From Torreya grandis (lineage: Eukaryota > Streptophyta > Pinopsida > Cupressales > Taxaceae), in NCBI GenBank assembly GCA_037957365.1, contig JARHVA010007811.1, forward strand, positions 377,001 through 441,000: DNA of 64,000 nt, in the 5' to 3' direction. Made by a program: the position numbers and the translations under genes. Of the stretch, positions 1-12,452 are shown piece by piece (the first letter of the stretch is position 1; every line of letters begins with the position of its first letter). The notes under the pieces were generated by a model, which saw only the letters and a list, made by a program, of their open reading frames with translations, was not told where the DNA came from and did not search any database.

Positions 1-291
1 TGGAGTAGGAGAGATCACATGAGACTAATGGTATTTAATTTGTTACCTCTCTTCAAGTATTAACCTATAACACATATACTAATCAAGACTCTTATTTATA
101 GAACCTCATTAACTAGAATTTTTTTATTCTTTCTCTCAACATCTACCCACCTAGACTTAGTCAAATGCACTAAATCCCTCATCATTTGAATGTTTTAACT
201 ATGAGTGGAAGGGTCATGGAAAATCAGCCAAAGCTCATTTTTTTTTCAATCCCCCTCATTTTCATTTCAATGTCTACAAGGTTTAATTTGA

Positions 292-642
292 ATCTTAATA
301 GGTATTGAATTGGAGCAACATAGCTTTGACAAGATTGACTATAGGGAAAATCAGGCTACCAAAGAGGTTGAGTTGGAGTGGGAGGGGACATGTAAGACCA
401 TTGATAGACTTAGCAAGGTTAGTATGTTATTGATTGAGAGCCACCTAGGGTAAATCCATGAATGCTACCAATTTGATATGAAGAATGTGAAGGCATATAG
501 TATACATTGTGACCAAATGAGTGATGAAAATACATACCAATTTCTAATTTTTAGACATTTGGACTACTTATACCAGTTTTGGTTCACTTGGAGTCATAAT
601 TTATGTTTCTATCCATTCCTCCAAAGGTTGGTGTATTGAATA
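292..642 (+). pseudogene. Unidentified coding-like remnant
   Basis: Read in the frame starting at base 301, about 112 codons contain one internal stop (TAA at 451-453) before TGA near 640. At this base composition, several stops would be expected by chance. The predicted peptide is mixed and charged, with segments such as ELEQHSFDKIDYRENQ and DMKNVKAYSIHCDQMSDE, rather than low complexity. No start codon can be defined and the upstream frame is closed by TGA at 289-291. I do not recognise a family. It may be a piece of a retroelement accessory frame or a captured gene fragment. A minus-strand primer-site-like motif lies 36 bases downstream, so the two are probably unrelated layers. Confidence 0.25.
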
Positions 643-677
643 TTAGCATCAAGAACTCTTAAATGGAAAAAATCCTT

Positions 678-698
678 GTCCCATCAGGCATGCCAAAA
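678..698 (-). other. Primer-binding-site-like motif, minus strand
   Basis: The reverse strand reads TTTTTGGCATGCCTGATGGG followed by AC. This closely matches the site after the G1 5' LTR (TTGGCATGCCCAGTGGGACC at 12433-12452). It would mark the 5' LTR end of a minus-strand G1-like element whose LTR lies to the right, ending ...GATAACA just before the motif. I could not find a matching second LTR or a minus-strand gag to the left, so this may be a remnant or a chance match. Confidence 0.35.
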
Positions 699-2671
699 AT
701 GTTATCACTCTAAATTAAACCCTTAAGGAGATTATTCAAGCCTCCTCTCTTAGTTGATAGCATGGAGACACCTCTAAGATATGGGTGGCCTAATCAATGA
801 GGTGAATCTTTATATATGGATAGATCCCTTTATGCTTTACCTTAAAACTAAAACTAAGCCTATTGCTTTCTAGGGAAAAGGGAGAGAGAGAAAGTAAACA
901 AAATAAGGAGGTGATGCACCAAATTAATACCCTCCATTTTATTATACTACACTAATAACTTGAATAAGGACTAAAACCTATCACACTAACTAAATATAAG
1001 TCTCTAAGCATCAATATTTTAGTATGAAGGTGAAAAATCAAGATAATAACCTAAGTGGGGATGATCAAGATGTCTTATAGGAGACACTAATGAATCAATA
1101 TACACACTTAGTCAATATAATACCTTGTACTACACTCCGTATTACTTGCTAAGATCACTACACCCTACAAATAGGTAAGAATATAGGACAAATGAGAGAG
1201 AGATATGACACTACTAGTAACATTCATCAACTAATCATGAATTATACACTAATTTAAAAATTTAAGAAGGCTTTAAATAGGCTTGTATTCTTATCAAAGG
1301 AAATAACAAGTGTTTACATGATTAGGGATGCACCATACTCAAGTTGAGAATACTTTTTTATCCAAATCAAGTAGTACATATAAAAGAGAATGAGAAGGAG
1401 AGAAAATAGACATTAAAGAATGAATGATGACAATCATCTCATGATGAAGCAAGCTACAAATAATAAATACTACAAATAGGCAAGTCTATGAAATCTCTTC
1501 AACATGTGTCATCTTAGTGAATTTATGTCTTCCTCAATATGGAATTGATTGATTCTTAACCTCACTAAGACTCATCTTTCTATATTTTAAATTGTCCTCT
1601 TGATTGGAACTAATGCTTGACACACGGGCATGATATTCTTAGCCTAGTTTAACCCCCACAATATAAAGTAGTGATGGTATTCATTACATACAACTCTCCT
1701 TACCCTTGGTGACACTTATTTCATGTTTATCTCAATCCCTTAGTGACCTAATTTAGGTTTGTAACTTCTTTATCTTCATGTTAGCAAGAAGGCAATCTTA
1801 TACAAGATATGATATAGCTTAAAAACTTATTTTAGCACCTTAAGATCCATATGAAAGACTTTTTGAGACTCACATACCTTTGTATATGGTTAATAGACCT
1901 CCAAAAATTATCAAAGGTCATACATATATCTCTATACCTTGATTTCAATCTGTAACCTACAAATTTAGGCCATTTTCTATACCTTCTCCAACCCACACAT
2001 GCCAAAAATAATGGATTTAATAGGTTCTTATGAGATCTAAATGTAACTTCTGTGTGGTTTCATAGCAACTCATTCTCATTAGAACCAAACTCAAATATTA
2101 GGGGTTTAACAAGATTTTAAGAGGGTTTTAGAGTGTTTAAGTTGTTAATGATTGTTCATAAAGTTAAGACCCTAAAATTATGAAATGATGCCACTAATAT
2201 GGATTTGGGGGACCCTATTAACACCTCCAATAGACATTTTAACCCATGTATAACCTTCTTTAAGTTATAATCATAAAATTATGTCTTATTGAGCTCTTCA
2301 CAAGGTGACAAGAGGATTTTAGAGTTATTTCCTTTCTTAATGATTATTCATACTATATAAAATATTTTAGGAAAAACAGATGACATAATATTTGAGTGTA
2401 ATAATATACTCAACATATCCCATCTCCATTTCTTCCCATTAATCTTCTCAAATATTTTTTAATAAAATTTTAGGCCTTCTTAGGTTAGCAAACTTGTGTG
2501 TGAAGACTGAGGGGAGGTTTTTAGCCCTAAAAGCTTCCAAAAATTCATTTTATTATCTAGAAATATTTCCAATAGGTACATTAATATATTATTATCATAT
2601 TTTATACTCTCCCATATGCATTGATGCCTCATGTGGCTTAAATTTTCCTTTTATACATGTAGGTACTTGAT
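699..2671. other. AT-rich DNA without a supported gene
   Basis: No open frame, known domain or RNA gene is visible. If the primer-site-like motif just upstream is real, the first 1-2 kb here could be an old minus-strand LTR, but no partner LTR was found. From about 2107 a degenerate ~100-base phrase begins (around GGGTTTTAGAG, then TTAATGATTATTCATA). It recurs near 2320 and 4400-4520, which suggests an old dispersed repeat. Confidence 0.4.
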
Positions 2672-2767
2672 TGAGGTCTTAGGTCTGATTAGGCTTCTTA
2701 GACTTCTCATTGTATTTTCTGAGGTCTTAGGTCTGATTAGGCTTCTTGGACTTCTCATTGTATTTTA
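2672..2767. repeat. 48-bp tandem duplication, two copies
   Basis: Two adjacent 48-base copies run 2672-2719 and 2720-2767, both beginning TGAGGTCTTAGGTCTGATTA. They differ at one internal base (A or G in the CTTRGAC part) and at the last base. Such near-identity inside otherwise heavily decayed DNA indicates a recent local duplication. A TA microsatellite follows 45 bases later. Confidence 0.9.
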
Positions 2768-2809
2768 TAACTTTGAATACTAATAAAGAACTTCATGGAA
2801 ATTTATTAA

Positions 2810-2812
<3 letters not shown>

Positions 2813-2848
<36 letters not shown>
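2813..2848. repeat. (TA)18 microsatellite
   Basis: Uninterrupted TA dinucleotides, 18 units, visible directly. No associated gene is seen. Confidence 0.97.
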
Positions 2849-2850
<2 letters not shown>

Positions 2851-5105
2851 GTTTATCTCTAAGTTATTTCACATGTCTTACTAGCTTTACTCAACACAAT
2901 AAGTGTACTTCTATCCATTCTACCTATAACAAGAATGTAGTTTCTCTTAGACCTAATACCACACTAGACCTTGAGGTTGCATTTATTGGATAGTTTATTC
3001 CTTAACATAGGTGTCAAAACTTCTCCATAATTTTCTTCAAGACTTTCCATGCCTCATATAGCTCATATATTTCATAGTCAATGGAAGATATGCCTCTTTT
3101 ACTTAAGAATGTGCAGGTAGGTCTATAGGTTCTTCTTTAGGCCTAATACTTATTAGGGTCTAAGAATGGATATTATAATCAATGGTTCTCCCTCTTATAA
3201 CCTACATAAAACTTATCTAATCTTATTCATTGATTTTATATCTCATTCACTCCTCAAACCTTATAATTAATGTAAGATTTTCCTCTTTTGATTAAGAATG
3301 TGGGCCTACAAGTCTGTAGATTGTAGGTCTACAATCACTTTTATTTAGCTCACTTGTAACATCTCTTAGACCTATTGACAATGAAATTAGAATTTAAAAT
3401 GATTCATTTACTTATTTAATCCTTTTATATTCCTAATTTGTTTTGGTAACTCTTTTAAACTTGATAAGTCATGCTTCTTTGTCATTTGCACAATCTACTT
3501 GTAAGGTACCTCGAAAGGACTATAGGTATAATTTGACATTATGAGCATTAAATGGGCCTAAGGGTTGTATAAATTTTTTTCACCTAGTGAGATATCTCAT
3601 AAATCTCATCATAGACTCATTTCACCCTAAAAATCATCAAAACAATGAAGGATCTCATTCTTAGACCTTACAAGGCTCTTAAGACTAGCTTTAGGTAAAC
3701 TTAAATGAGTTATTCATGTTATCTATAAACCTAGACCCTCTTTGTGAATGAGAATGGTAGATGTTATTGTATAAGGGCTGACTAAGTATGATCATCTTGA
3801 TAATGGATCCAAATAAAATTGTATTCCTTTACAACATGACTATTGCATGCCTCCAAAACTATACTTCCCATGTAGGAACCTATGTATTAGAACATTACAA
3901 GAAGATCTCTTTTCTATTTGACATCGTTAGTGATTTTATATATGAGGAGGATAAATGATACTTAATAAAATATATAAAACCTAGTTATAAACATTTCCAT
4001 GATATAAATATCTTATATCCTCATCAACTCACCATTGCTCCTTGTGGTTACACCTACAACCTAGAAAAACACTATGTTTATGAGGAGTTTTAGGCCTTTT
4101 AGGCATTTAAGAGATCACTAGTGAACTTTTATATCATTATAGAGATATTAATGTGGTGTGATAACTTCACCTATATGCTATCAATTATTTTAAAGCCTAC
4201 AATCATCAAAACCCCATTGCTTCCAACTTACATTTTGCTTCAAAATGGGGATTTCTTACCTTGATAATTATTCACAAGTGCCAAGTGATGATGGAGGATG
4301 ATTTGGAAGGATTTTACATACCACTAAGGAATAAAAAAACTTTATGTTTTCATTATTAAACCTTCTAATTCATTTAGATAAGCAAAAAAATGTGCCTATG
4401 GGGTTTTAGATAGGTTTAAAATCACCTTATGCTCTTAATGATTATTCATAAGGAATATAAATTTAAATCCCAAAATAATGAATATAATGTCAATGGAATA
4501 AGTGCCTCCATAAAACCCTAGGATAATTCAATCCAAATCTCTCTCTCCTTTATGTACCATCCTTAAACTGGTTGACTTTTCTTGAGCTACCTAGAATCTG
4601 ATGGAGAAAAGGAGGTTTTCCATTTTTTTGGACCTATAACACATTTCAAAGCATGGATTTAAATTGGAGAAGGTAATATGATACTTTACATTCTTGAAAC
4701 CCATTCAAGTGATCTCTCATTCACTTCTCAAACTCATAAATCTTCTTGAAACTACCTCCTTAGGAAAGGATGAAACTAAAGCATGCATTATAATTACCAA
4801 AACTAATCCTTCTAACCATGTCCTACTACTTTCCATGTTGAATGTGTCTTAAAAGTGTATTTTGTGCTTAAAAATCACCATTTTAGCATTGAATACACTT
4901 GAAAAGACTTATAGTACATTGGCAAAGGTATGAAATGCATTTAAGAGGGTTAATACAAACTATTACAAAAAAATTAGGCCTAATATCACTTTTAATTCTT
5001 TGATGTGTGACCATTCCATCATAAAAAACTATGTTTGGACTGAACTAGGCCTTCATGGATTTTTATAATGAAGTACTTCATAAGCAAAAGCTAGAAATAA
5101 TTATA
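2849..5105. other. AT-rich DNA without a supported gene
   Basis: No coding frame, LTR pair or structured RNA is recognised. One more copy of the degenerate ~100-base phrase seen near 2107 and 2320 lies at about 4395-4525, again with TTAATGATTATTCATA and a following CCTCCA-type tail. Confidence 0.4.
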
Positions 5106-5660
5106 ATACTAGGGGCTTTGATTTGTTTTATTAATAGAGACATAACTATCCTCATTAGAAAGTGAACTCATTATTTATTTCTACCTGCTATATCTTTATT
5201 TTTAATTTATTTTATTTTCATATCTCTATTAGAATATATTTATAATAGTCTAAATTTTAGTCAATTATTCAAAATTTATTTGGACTGCATGTTCATCCTT
5301 TCACTTCTCTTATTTTATACATTATTGAAACTAGTAGACTAAATTAAAGTTCCAACCAACAATGAATTTATTGATATATATGAATGAGATGGTTCTTCTA
5401 GATGTAAGAGAGACCAAATTTTCATTCATAAGTATTAGAGTTTTGTCTAAATGTGCCCCTTGTATGTAATAACTTATATCAACCAATTGAGGTATCTAGT
5501 TCACTATGACTTAGTAAATAAAGAAATTAGGGAAGTTGATACTTAGCCTACTTTATTTCAAGATAGGTTGAAGGTAAAATGGGAAATAATAATTAATTTA
5601 TCCTTTCCTCTCCTCATTTCTTCCTATATTTGGTGTATTGTGCCAAATGGACCACCAATA
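5106..5660 (+). repeat. Direct repeat copy A (~550 bp), possible LTR
   Basis: This segment matches 58567-59115 in the same orientation. Shared landmarks in the same order are a TGCATGTTCATCCTTTCACTT-like block, AAGAGAGACCA, CATAAGTATTAGAGT, ATATGCCCCTTGTATG-like text, CAATTGAGGTAT, TTTCCTCTCCTC and TGCCAAATRGA. Similarity fades at both ends within tens of bases. The lengths agree (555 and 549), as expected of LTRs or copies of one small repeat, but clear TG...CA ends and a primer site were not found. If it is an LTR pair, it would bracket everything between as nested insertions. Confidence 0.6.
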
Positions 5661-8600
5661 AATCAGCACTAGAATGAAGGCCTACTAAAGTATCCTTTGA
5701 TATTTATGCCTGATTATGTCTAACATATTATGGGATTTACTTTGATATGAATGTTACAAGTTTTCAAAACTATAAATTATAAGATATTTCACCAATTCAA
5801 AGTCATTATAGGGTGATTTTGATCTATTATAACTCTCAAGGCATAGGAGAAGTAGGGCTAACAAAGGGAAGTCTAAGCCCAAATAAACTTGATCAACCAA
5901 TAGCTTTCCCACTACTATAGTTCATTTCATCTCCCCTTTTTCTCTCCTTTATAACCCAAAAATGTTTGATACTACCTAATTAGGAGGAGGTAGTTCTATT
6001 TTGAACATTATAGGACTTGCCCATGACCTACCTAAAAATGCTTTCGGCTTGTCAAGGCCAAATGTCAATCCCTACAATTGAAAACTTTTCATTGGTCACC
6101 ATAATGTTCATTAACTATTAAATCAATAGAGTATGTCTCAGTTTTATGTCAATTGGTGTCAATTATCATCATATTGTTTGAGCATCTTATGATTTATTTA
6201 ACAAAGAAATCAAGTGGTCTTATGATCTAAAGTGACTTGATGGAAATGATTAAAGGTGGTAGTTGATAACTCATTATGAGTTTATTTGGTATATTTAGTA
6301 TATGTTAATTATGATATGACTATAAGCTTATAATGTGTGTTTAAGATATATAAAATCCTCATTCAAGCCTTTTAGGAAGGCTATAAGGTATTCTTCATGG
6401 TACTTATTGATAATTCTCCTTGTGAAGCTATGTATATTTCTTAAAAAGAGATTTTTTTAGCATTTAAATGATAAATTTCAAGTCAAAATTCCAATAAATA
6501 ATTCATAATAACTTTAAAACACCTTCATATTCATGTCACTACTTTAAGTCAAATGTTCATACTTTGAAATATCTTCTCATACAAATTTAAAGTGTTGTTT
6601 TGGCCTTTAAGAGTTCCCACATGTGAAATATGCCCCTATTTTGATGTCAAAAGAATTTTTTATTTTTCTAATCTCCCTCTCAACTTGTGTTCTTCCTCAA
6701 TTTTCCCGAAATTAGTGGTTCAAATCTTTAAGTTTGGATAAAATTCAAGAAAAAGGCCTTTTTCATGTGTTTTCATGCAGGAGCATGTATTTTTTCATAT
6801 ATAAAATATGATGAGATTGAAGGTGGAGTCATGATAATTGATTTAAATAATTATCAAGGAAAAATGATCTCAAATAGACTCAAAATTGGTCCCCAAGCAT
6901 CACTGAGCTTCTTTGCAAAGAGAAAGAGACCTTAAGTTTTTCAAATGTTATGGCCATGAGAAAGAAAATCAAGATCTTAAACTTTGGGTAGAGGAAGGGG
7001 TCTTAGAGAGCTTAACTTAAATATTTGGTAATTGGTTCTCATTTTATCTCTCTTTTCTTATTAACAATATTTTATAGTTTAAGGCACTTATTATGCCTTC
7101 ATTCAACCAAGTAACCATTTTTTATAGTCTTTTCCTCTTCTAATCATCATGCTAGAAAAATGTAAGTTTGTGGAGCTTGTCAAGAGTATGAGCCAACTTT
7201 ATATGACATTATTCATCTTATTTACACATTTTTTAGGTCATATGGGGTTCAATAAGACATAAACTACTAATCTATATTTTGAAGGTAGTTTAGAGAGTTT
7301 GTATGATTCAAAGGTTGATCCATGGGTTTCAACACTCTTTATGATATTATTTGCAAGTCTTATTCATGTCCATTTGGCTCCTTCATGTTTCTCACACTTC
7401 ATAATTTTCATCTTTAGACATTTTAAATGGCTTATGACACTCCTAGGGGAAAAATACCTAATCAATCCTTATATACTTAGAAGCTCTACTAAGGCCTATG
7501 TATGTCATGGTTAGAAAAGAATGGTGATGAACATGTAGGGATAATAGGAAACTTAATTTGACCTATCTTAATTATCCAAGTATTCAAAATAAACACTATA
7601 TGGAGAATTATATTTAAAACCTTCTCAAAATCTGTAGTAATCAAATGATGCTGATTTTCTTAAGTGAAAATGATCACCTATAGTAGTCAAGGCCTCACCT
7701 CAAGATGTAAAAGATCTCTAATACACCATGGTGGTCATCTCAATACAAGTTCAATGACACTAGGGTAGAGGATATTCAATAAAATAAATGAAACCTAGTG
7801 TAATCTAGTCATAAAAATCAAGAGAGATTAATTAACATTTAAGGTAACTTTGTGAAAGTTAAGGCAACTTGTGTTTCCTTATTTCTTCTCCATATTATCA
7901 ATATTGTGGAAAGATTAATTATCCTTAAATAAACATGTATTATGGAAGAGTATCAAATTTCTTATCCCATTATACATCATAGGATCAACTTTCTCAAAGT
8001 TTTCAATAATTTGTATAGGTGTTAGATAGTCATCTAGAGAGAAATATTCACAGGGTTGTCAAAATATGCTAAAGGAGTCTCTTTAATGGTTATAAGTATG
8101 ATTAAAAGACATGTAAGCTAATTATAACAAGGTTAATTCACTAAATTAACATCATGAACTCCTTAAAAAGTATACACTTCACATGACATGTTTGTATTGT
8201 CTCACTCCATACACATAGTCAACTATTACCAACAACCATACAAAGAAGGGATGGACAAAGTGTAAAGTGACTTAACTTTCAGACCTAAATGAAGATTTTA
8301 AAGTGAATGGATCTTGATAAATATTTATTAACACTAATTTTTATCTAATATCTTCTCAACAAGATCATTAGGTTGATTTAGAGTCAAGATTCTAAGAGAA
8401 AGATCACTTACAGTCATGTCTACAAAGACACTCAGTCCAAAGCACAAGAAGTGGATGAGCAAGGAATGAAAACTTTTAGGGTAAGTAAAGCTTTAAATGA
8501 GATTATTAATATATAAATACCATTTACTTATGTATTATAGGTTCATAATATATATATTTGACCTTCTCAATGTCTAAATCTCTCTTAGTCTATACAAGGT

Positions 8601-10257
8601 ATAGTGAACCATCATCTACAACTACACTCATGCTAACATATAGTCAAGGTTTGTTTCAAAGAGAGAATATGGAGTTTATATTAATAAATTTTTTTATCCA
8701 TTAAATTTATAATCAGGTTTATGTATGTGTTGATAATATCCTAGATAAAATGAGATATTCAAATAGGCATCTACAACCAACTCAAAGGTAATGTGGAGTT
8801 ATAATGGAGTAAAACTCAATTTTGACCAAGTTTGAAGGTGGAATTGTGATGTTTATAAAACATGGTTTTGGTGTTTGGACCTGATTAAGGTTAATAATCA
8901 AGTTTAATAATTTAAATTCCTTAAAAATGGGTTATTATCCAAACATATAAGTCATCATTTCCTACACAACCTATGGCTATTAGTACTATATTATGTCAAT
9001 GAGCAAGCAATGATTTTGAAGTGTGCTTAAGGACCTTTTATCAATCATATTCAACCATCATATAATATAAATAATTTTAAAATGAATTAAGGAATACTAA
9101 TAAGCATGTGAACAATCCTAAGAGCATGAAAACATAGTCAAGAGGGGAAGCTATAGTCCACTTGTTCTTAAGAGCCCTTTCTTGACTAAATGATGCCAAG
9201 GATTGTATGCATGTTGAAAGGAATGATATTTATTTGAGGGTGGTTTTTTTATGAATTAAAACTCTTACACCATTAATAAAATTTAAAATTATGATGAGAT
9301 GATTATAGAATGCCCTATATATATTGAACCTAAGAGGAATATGCAGTCATAATCAACATAGGAAAATAGTTTTGAGAGAATTTAAGGTTTTAAGACATAT
9401 ATAGATATATTTAAGCTCTAAAATTTATTAAAAATAGTCCTAATGACTTTATTAATATTCCTATTCCACCCTAAAGTTCATACAAGTGGTGTAAGTGTTC
9501 ACTAGTTTCTCACAAATCTCATATAGTCAGCTAGGCAATCATGAATGAGACCAAGAGAGTTATTTGGAAGGTTTGAGGGGAAGACAAGATGTTTAACTTC
9601 ATGAAGGATAATTTAAATAGTTAAATATGATTTTTATTGTCTTTATATTCCTTTTAGGGTTGAAAAAAATCCATATTTCATGTTAAATTCCCTTAAGGGC
9701 TAGTAAAGAAGAGAGAGATATGACATGCCTATGTAAGTATTGATGGCATCTATGCGTTTTGGGTGGTATTTGAAGCCATCATGTATGAGATATGAAGGAT
9801 ATAAATGTAAGATAATATGATAAAACATATCATCATAAATAATAACTTAGGTTAAACAAGGATAAGAAAAAACTTATTCAGTAATGGCTTTTCAAGCTGA
9901 ACAATCAATAAACCCTAGGTTAGAGGAATAAAGGCATACAAAGCATGATATGACTTTGAGGCTTAGAACAAAGAATAATTATCACTATGGGATCATATGG
10001 AATAACTTTAAAACTTTATAAACTCTTTTATTAAAGGATAAAATACTTATATATCTTTGATATCCGTCCACACACAGGCTGACAAACCAAACCTACGGGC
10101 AAATTCATGCGGTGGTAGAGATAAGTGGAGTTTGGGAATCCAAAGGTAGTTATAGGTGATTTAAAAAAATGGTAAAAAATGTATTATAATTATTTTTTAA
10201 CCTAACATATTACCTAAAGTTCCCTTAAACATCAACACTCAATATTAGGCCTTTTAG
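5661..10257. other. AT-rich DNA without a supported gene
   Basis: Nothing coding is supported. A 71-codon open stretch at 7299-7514 is AT-rich and hydrophobic with no recognisable motif, so I treat it as chance. If the direct repeats A and B are LTRs of one element, this would be its 5' untranslated or otherwise interrupted part. Confidence 0.35.
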
Positions 10258-10277
10258 GCCTAAAACTAGTTTTAGGC
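10258..10277. repeat. Perfect 20-bp palindrome
   Basis: GCCTAAAACTAGTTTTAGGC is its own reverse complement. It lies about 115 bases outside the left arm, in DNA with several TTAGGCCT-type phrases. No function can be assigned. Confidence 0.8.
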
Positions 10278-10393
10278 TTAGAACATCTATACCACCATGA
10301 AGACACTTTCAGACCTTCCTAAGTAAATAAAACCATGAGAATGTTTAAGGTGATTTTTAATGTCCTAAATAAGGTAATTAAAATTATATATTT

Positions 10394-11135
10394 TGAGGTC
10401 AACATATCCCCATTTCTAAAAAAATGAGGACCCTTATTCAATTTTGCAAATTGTGCTATAAAATGGGCATTCAACCTGATCAGAATGCATTGTTGGATAT
10501 AATGTTTGAACTATCTCACATTGGCATATTAGCACATAATACTTATTTAAATATATTTTATGTTTTTATAATTTTATTCATATGTTTCCATGTTTCAAGA
10601 TCAATAGATCATCATTAAGATGATCGAGTATTCATGGTTTATGCTTCAATGATCAATTTGACCCTTATGTTAATCTTTGGTCCCTAATCAATTAATTGAA
10701 TCTAATTTAATAAATATTAAAAACCTTAATCTAATTATTTATCCTATGTTTCTATTAAATAGATTCATATTTTTCCATGGGTCAATTTATTTCATTTTAG
10801 ATGTAGTTTAATTTTATCCTAAGTTTTAATAGAATTTATTAACACATTAAAATTCTATTATAAATTTTATCCTAAGTCTTTATATATCTTAAACCCTTAA
10901 TTCATTGCTTTCACTTTTCATAGGTATGAAAACATGTGGTGTCACCAAGTGTCAAAACCTCAAAATCTTAGAAGATAGATCGACAATGTGTAGATGATTT
11001 CCCAAGTCAACAAGTCAAGGTCAAGATCAATGGAGTTCCCAAGTCAATTTAAATTTTGATTTGTATGTAGTTCACCACAATTTTCACACTTGTTACTATC
11101 ACATTATCTCTAAATATATGTTGACATGTTGAATA
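10394..11135 (+). mobile_element. Left arm (L) of inverted giant-LTR pair, outer part
   Basis: From TGAGGTCAACATA at 10394 to about 11050 this is an inverted copy of 45433 down to about 44780. Shared landmarks include CTATAAAATGGGCATT, TCAGAATGCATTGTTG, GATCAATTTGACCCTT and a run describing GATCTATC...GTCAAG. The homology starts at the same TG in both arms with unrelated flanks outside, which marks a real element end. The last part, 11068-11134, matches R 44682-44750 in the opposite sense to the rest of the arm, so about 70 bases are inverted right at the junction with G1. Read as the 5' start of U3 of a giant LTR. It continues after G1 at 28297. Confidence 0.7.
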
Positions 11136-11228
11136 TGTGACCTAGTTAGCTAAATAATAAACCTACTAACTTGACATTTTAACCAACCCTTTTAAACTTA
11201 ATTTGACACTCTTACCATTAGACACTCA

Positions 11229-11280
11229 ACCATTTATGGTCAGCTTAACCATCGATGGTTAACCTGACCATCAATAGTCA
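11229..11280. repeat. Palindromic 12-mer cluster, ACCATCGATGGT type
   Basis: Three neighbouring 12-base words run ACCATTTATGGT, the perfect palindrome ACCATCGATGGT (11248-11259) and ACCATCAATAGT. The same word family occurs again in this LTR, in the 3' LTR and in the 3' internal region of G1. Confidence 0.75.
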
Positions 11281-11432
11281 GGTCCTCACCTTCTCAACAC
11301 ATCACCAATTATATGTGAGATAATGAGGTAAAATTTAATACATTTGCCTTATGTGGTGCTAACAAACTTCCAATCATCATGATCAACAACCTCACCCTCT
11401 AGGGAACCTTCCATCTTCCATCTCTATTTGCC

Positions 11433-11440
11433 TATAAAAG
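11433..11440 (+). promoter_or_regulatory. TATA box of G1 5' LTR
   Basis: TATAAAAG in a purine-rich context, with the equivalent TATAAAAA at 27293-27300 in the 3' LTR. Its position about 300 bases into the LTR would place the U3/R border near 11465. Confidence 0.6.
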
Positions 11441-11817
11441 GAGGAAAGTAGGAGGTAAAAAGGATCAATGTTCAAGCTATAAAATCTTCTTGCACATAGG
11501 TATTTAAGATCTCCATCATCTAGTCTTCCTTCAGAAACTTAACATCATCAAAAGAGACCCAAACCTCTACCAAATTTACTTTTGAGGCCAAAGTACTATT
11601 ACTCTAGAAAAATTACCTAAGCCTTCAACTATCAACCATCTAGCAAGTTACAAGTATATTCTACTTATTCTTTGTTATTTTGAATCTCCAATCTACCTAA
11701 CCTAATCAGACCTATCTACACCCTATTTCCTTTCCACTGGATCCTTAACAAAACCATTATCTGACCACCTACCTATTCTACAACTCTTTTCTGAATACCT
11801 TAGAAAATTCACAGGCA

Positions 11818-11922
11818 ACCATTAATGGTTAGCACCACTACTGATGGTCACGCCCAACCATCTATGGTTACCCAACCATCGATGATCAAACCAACTATCG
11901 ATGGTTCACCCAACCACCAATG
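11818..11922. repeat. Palindromic 12-mer cluster, second in 5' LTR
   Basis: About six words related to ACCATCGATGGT follow one another at 10-25 base spacing, among them ACCATTAATGGT, ACCATCTATGGT, ACTATCGATGGT and ACCACCAATGGT. The 3' LTR carries a matching cluster at about 27676-27790 with different point changes. Confidence 0.75.
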
Positions 11923-12433
11923 GTCAATGTGGTAGAAATTAACAACAATTTATTTTCAACTCCTTAATCCCATCCAAACCTAACTTTCCATGTTCCTACC
12001 TATTCACGGACCCTTTTATGATCTGATTTCACCCACTTTAACATGATTATTAACACATTTTTTCTATATTTAGTCATTATATTTAACAATAATTCTAATT
12101 TATTCTTATATTTCACTTCATTTACTTTATGCAAGGAAATTACTTTTATCATTTTCAACTTGATTATTATCAACCATGGATTGACAACCTTCTATCAAGC
12201 ATATGTTTATTGGATCTAGCTCACGCTAGGCATCCCACTTAATAATATTGCTAACAACCCCTTTTTTTAGTGTTTTTTATTTGTAGGTTATTCCTTCCTA
12301 TCCAAAGAGGAATTCTCCATATTCATCTGGTTTACGTGCGCATCACCAATAAAGTATTTCTATCACACCCTTATTACTAGTTTTTTATCTTCTTCCAAAA
12401 TTAAGAAATGAGCAAAAGTTAAGAGAAACATTT

Positions 12434-12452
12434 TGGCATGCCCAGTGGGACC
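12434..12452 (+). other. G1 primer-binding site
   Basis: TGGCATGCCCAGTGGGACC starts three bases after the LTR end (GAGAAACA). This is the expected place for the tRNA primer site, and the form resembles TGGCACGCCCRGTGGGACC sites common in plant gypsy elements. The CATG suggests CACG with C-to-T decay. The tRNA species is not assigned. Confidence 0.75.

Larger units (their letters stand above)
11136..12430 (+). repeat. G1 5' LTR (~1295 bp)
   Basis: It aligns along its length with 26986-28296. Shared blocks are CCTAGTTAGCTAAAT, ACCTTCTCAACACATCAC, GATGTTCAAGCTAT-like text, CAACTATCAACCATCTA and TATCTTCTTCCAAAATTAAG. It ends GAGAAACA. Identity is roughly 80-85% by eye, so insertion was ancient. 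The visible start (TGTGACCTAG) may not be the true LTR start, because the flank here is rearranged and a polypurine tract lies about 170 bases before the matching point in the 3' copy. Confidence 0.85.

Noticed and set aside
7299..7514. 71-codon open frame
   Set aside because: Hydrophobic AT-driven composition, no motif, no neighbour or repeat support. Length is expected by chance in 64 kb.
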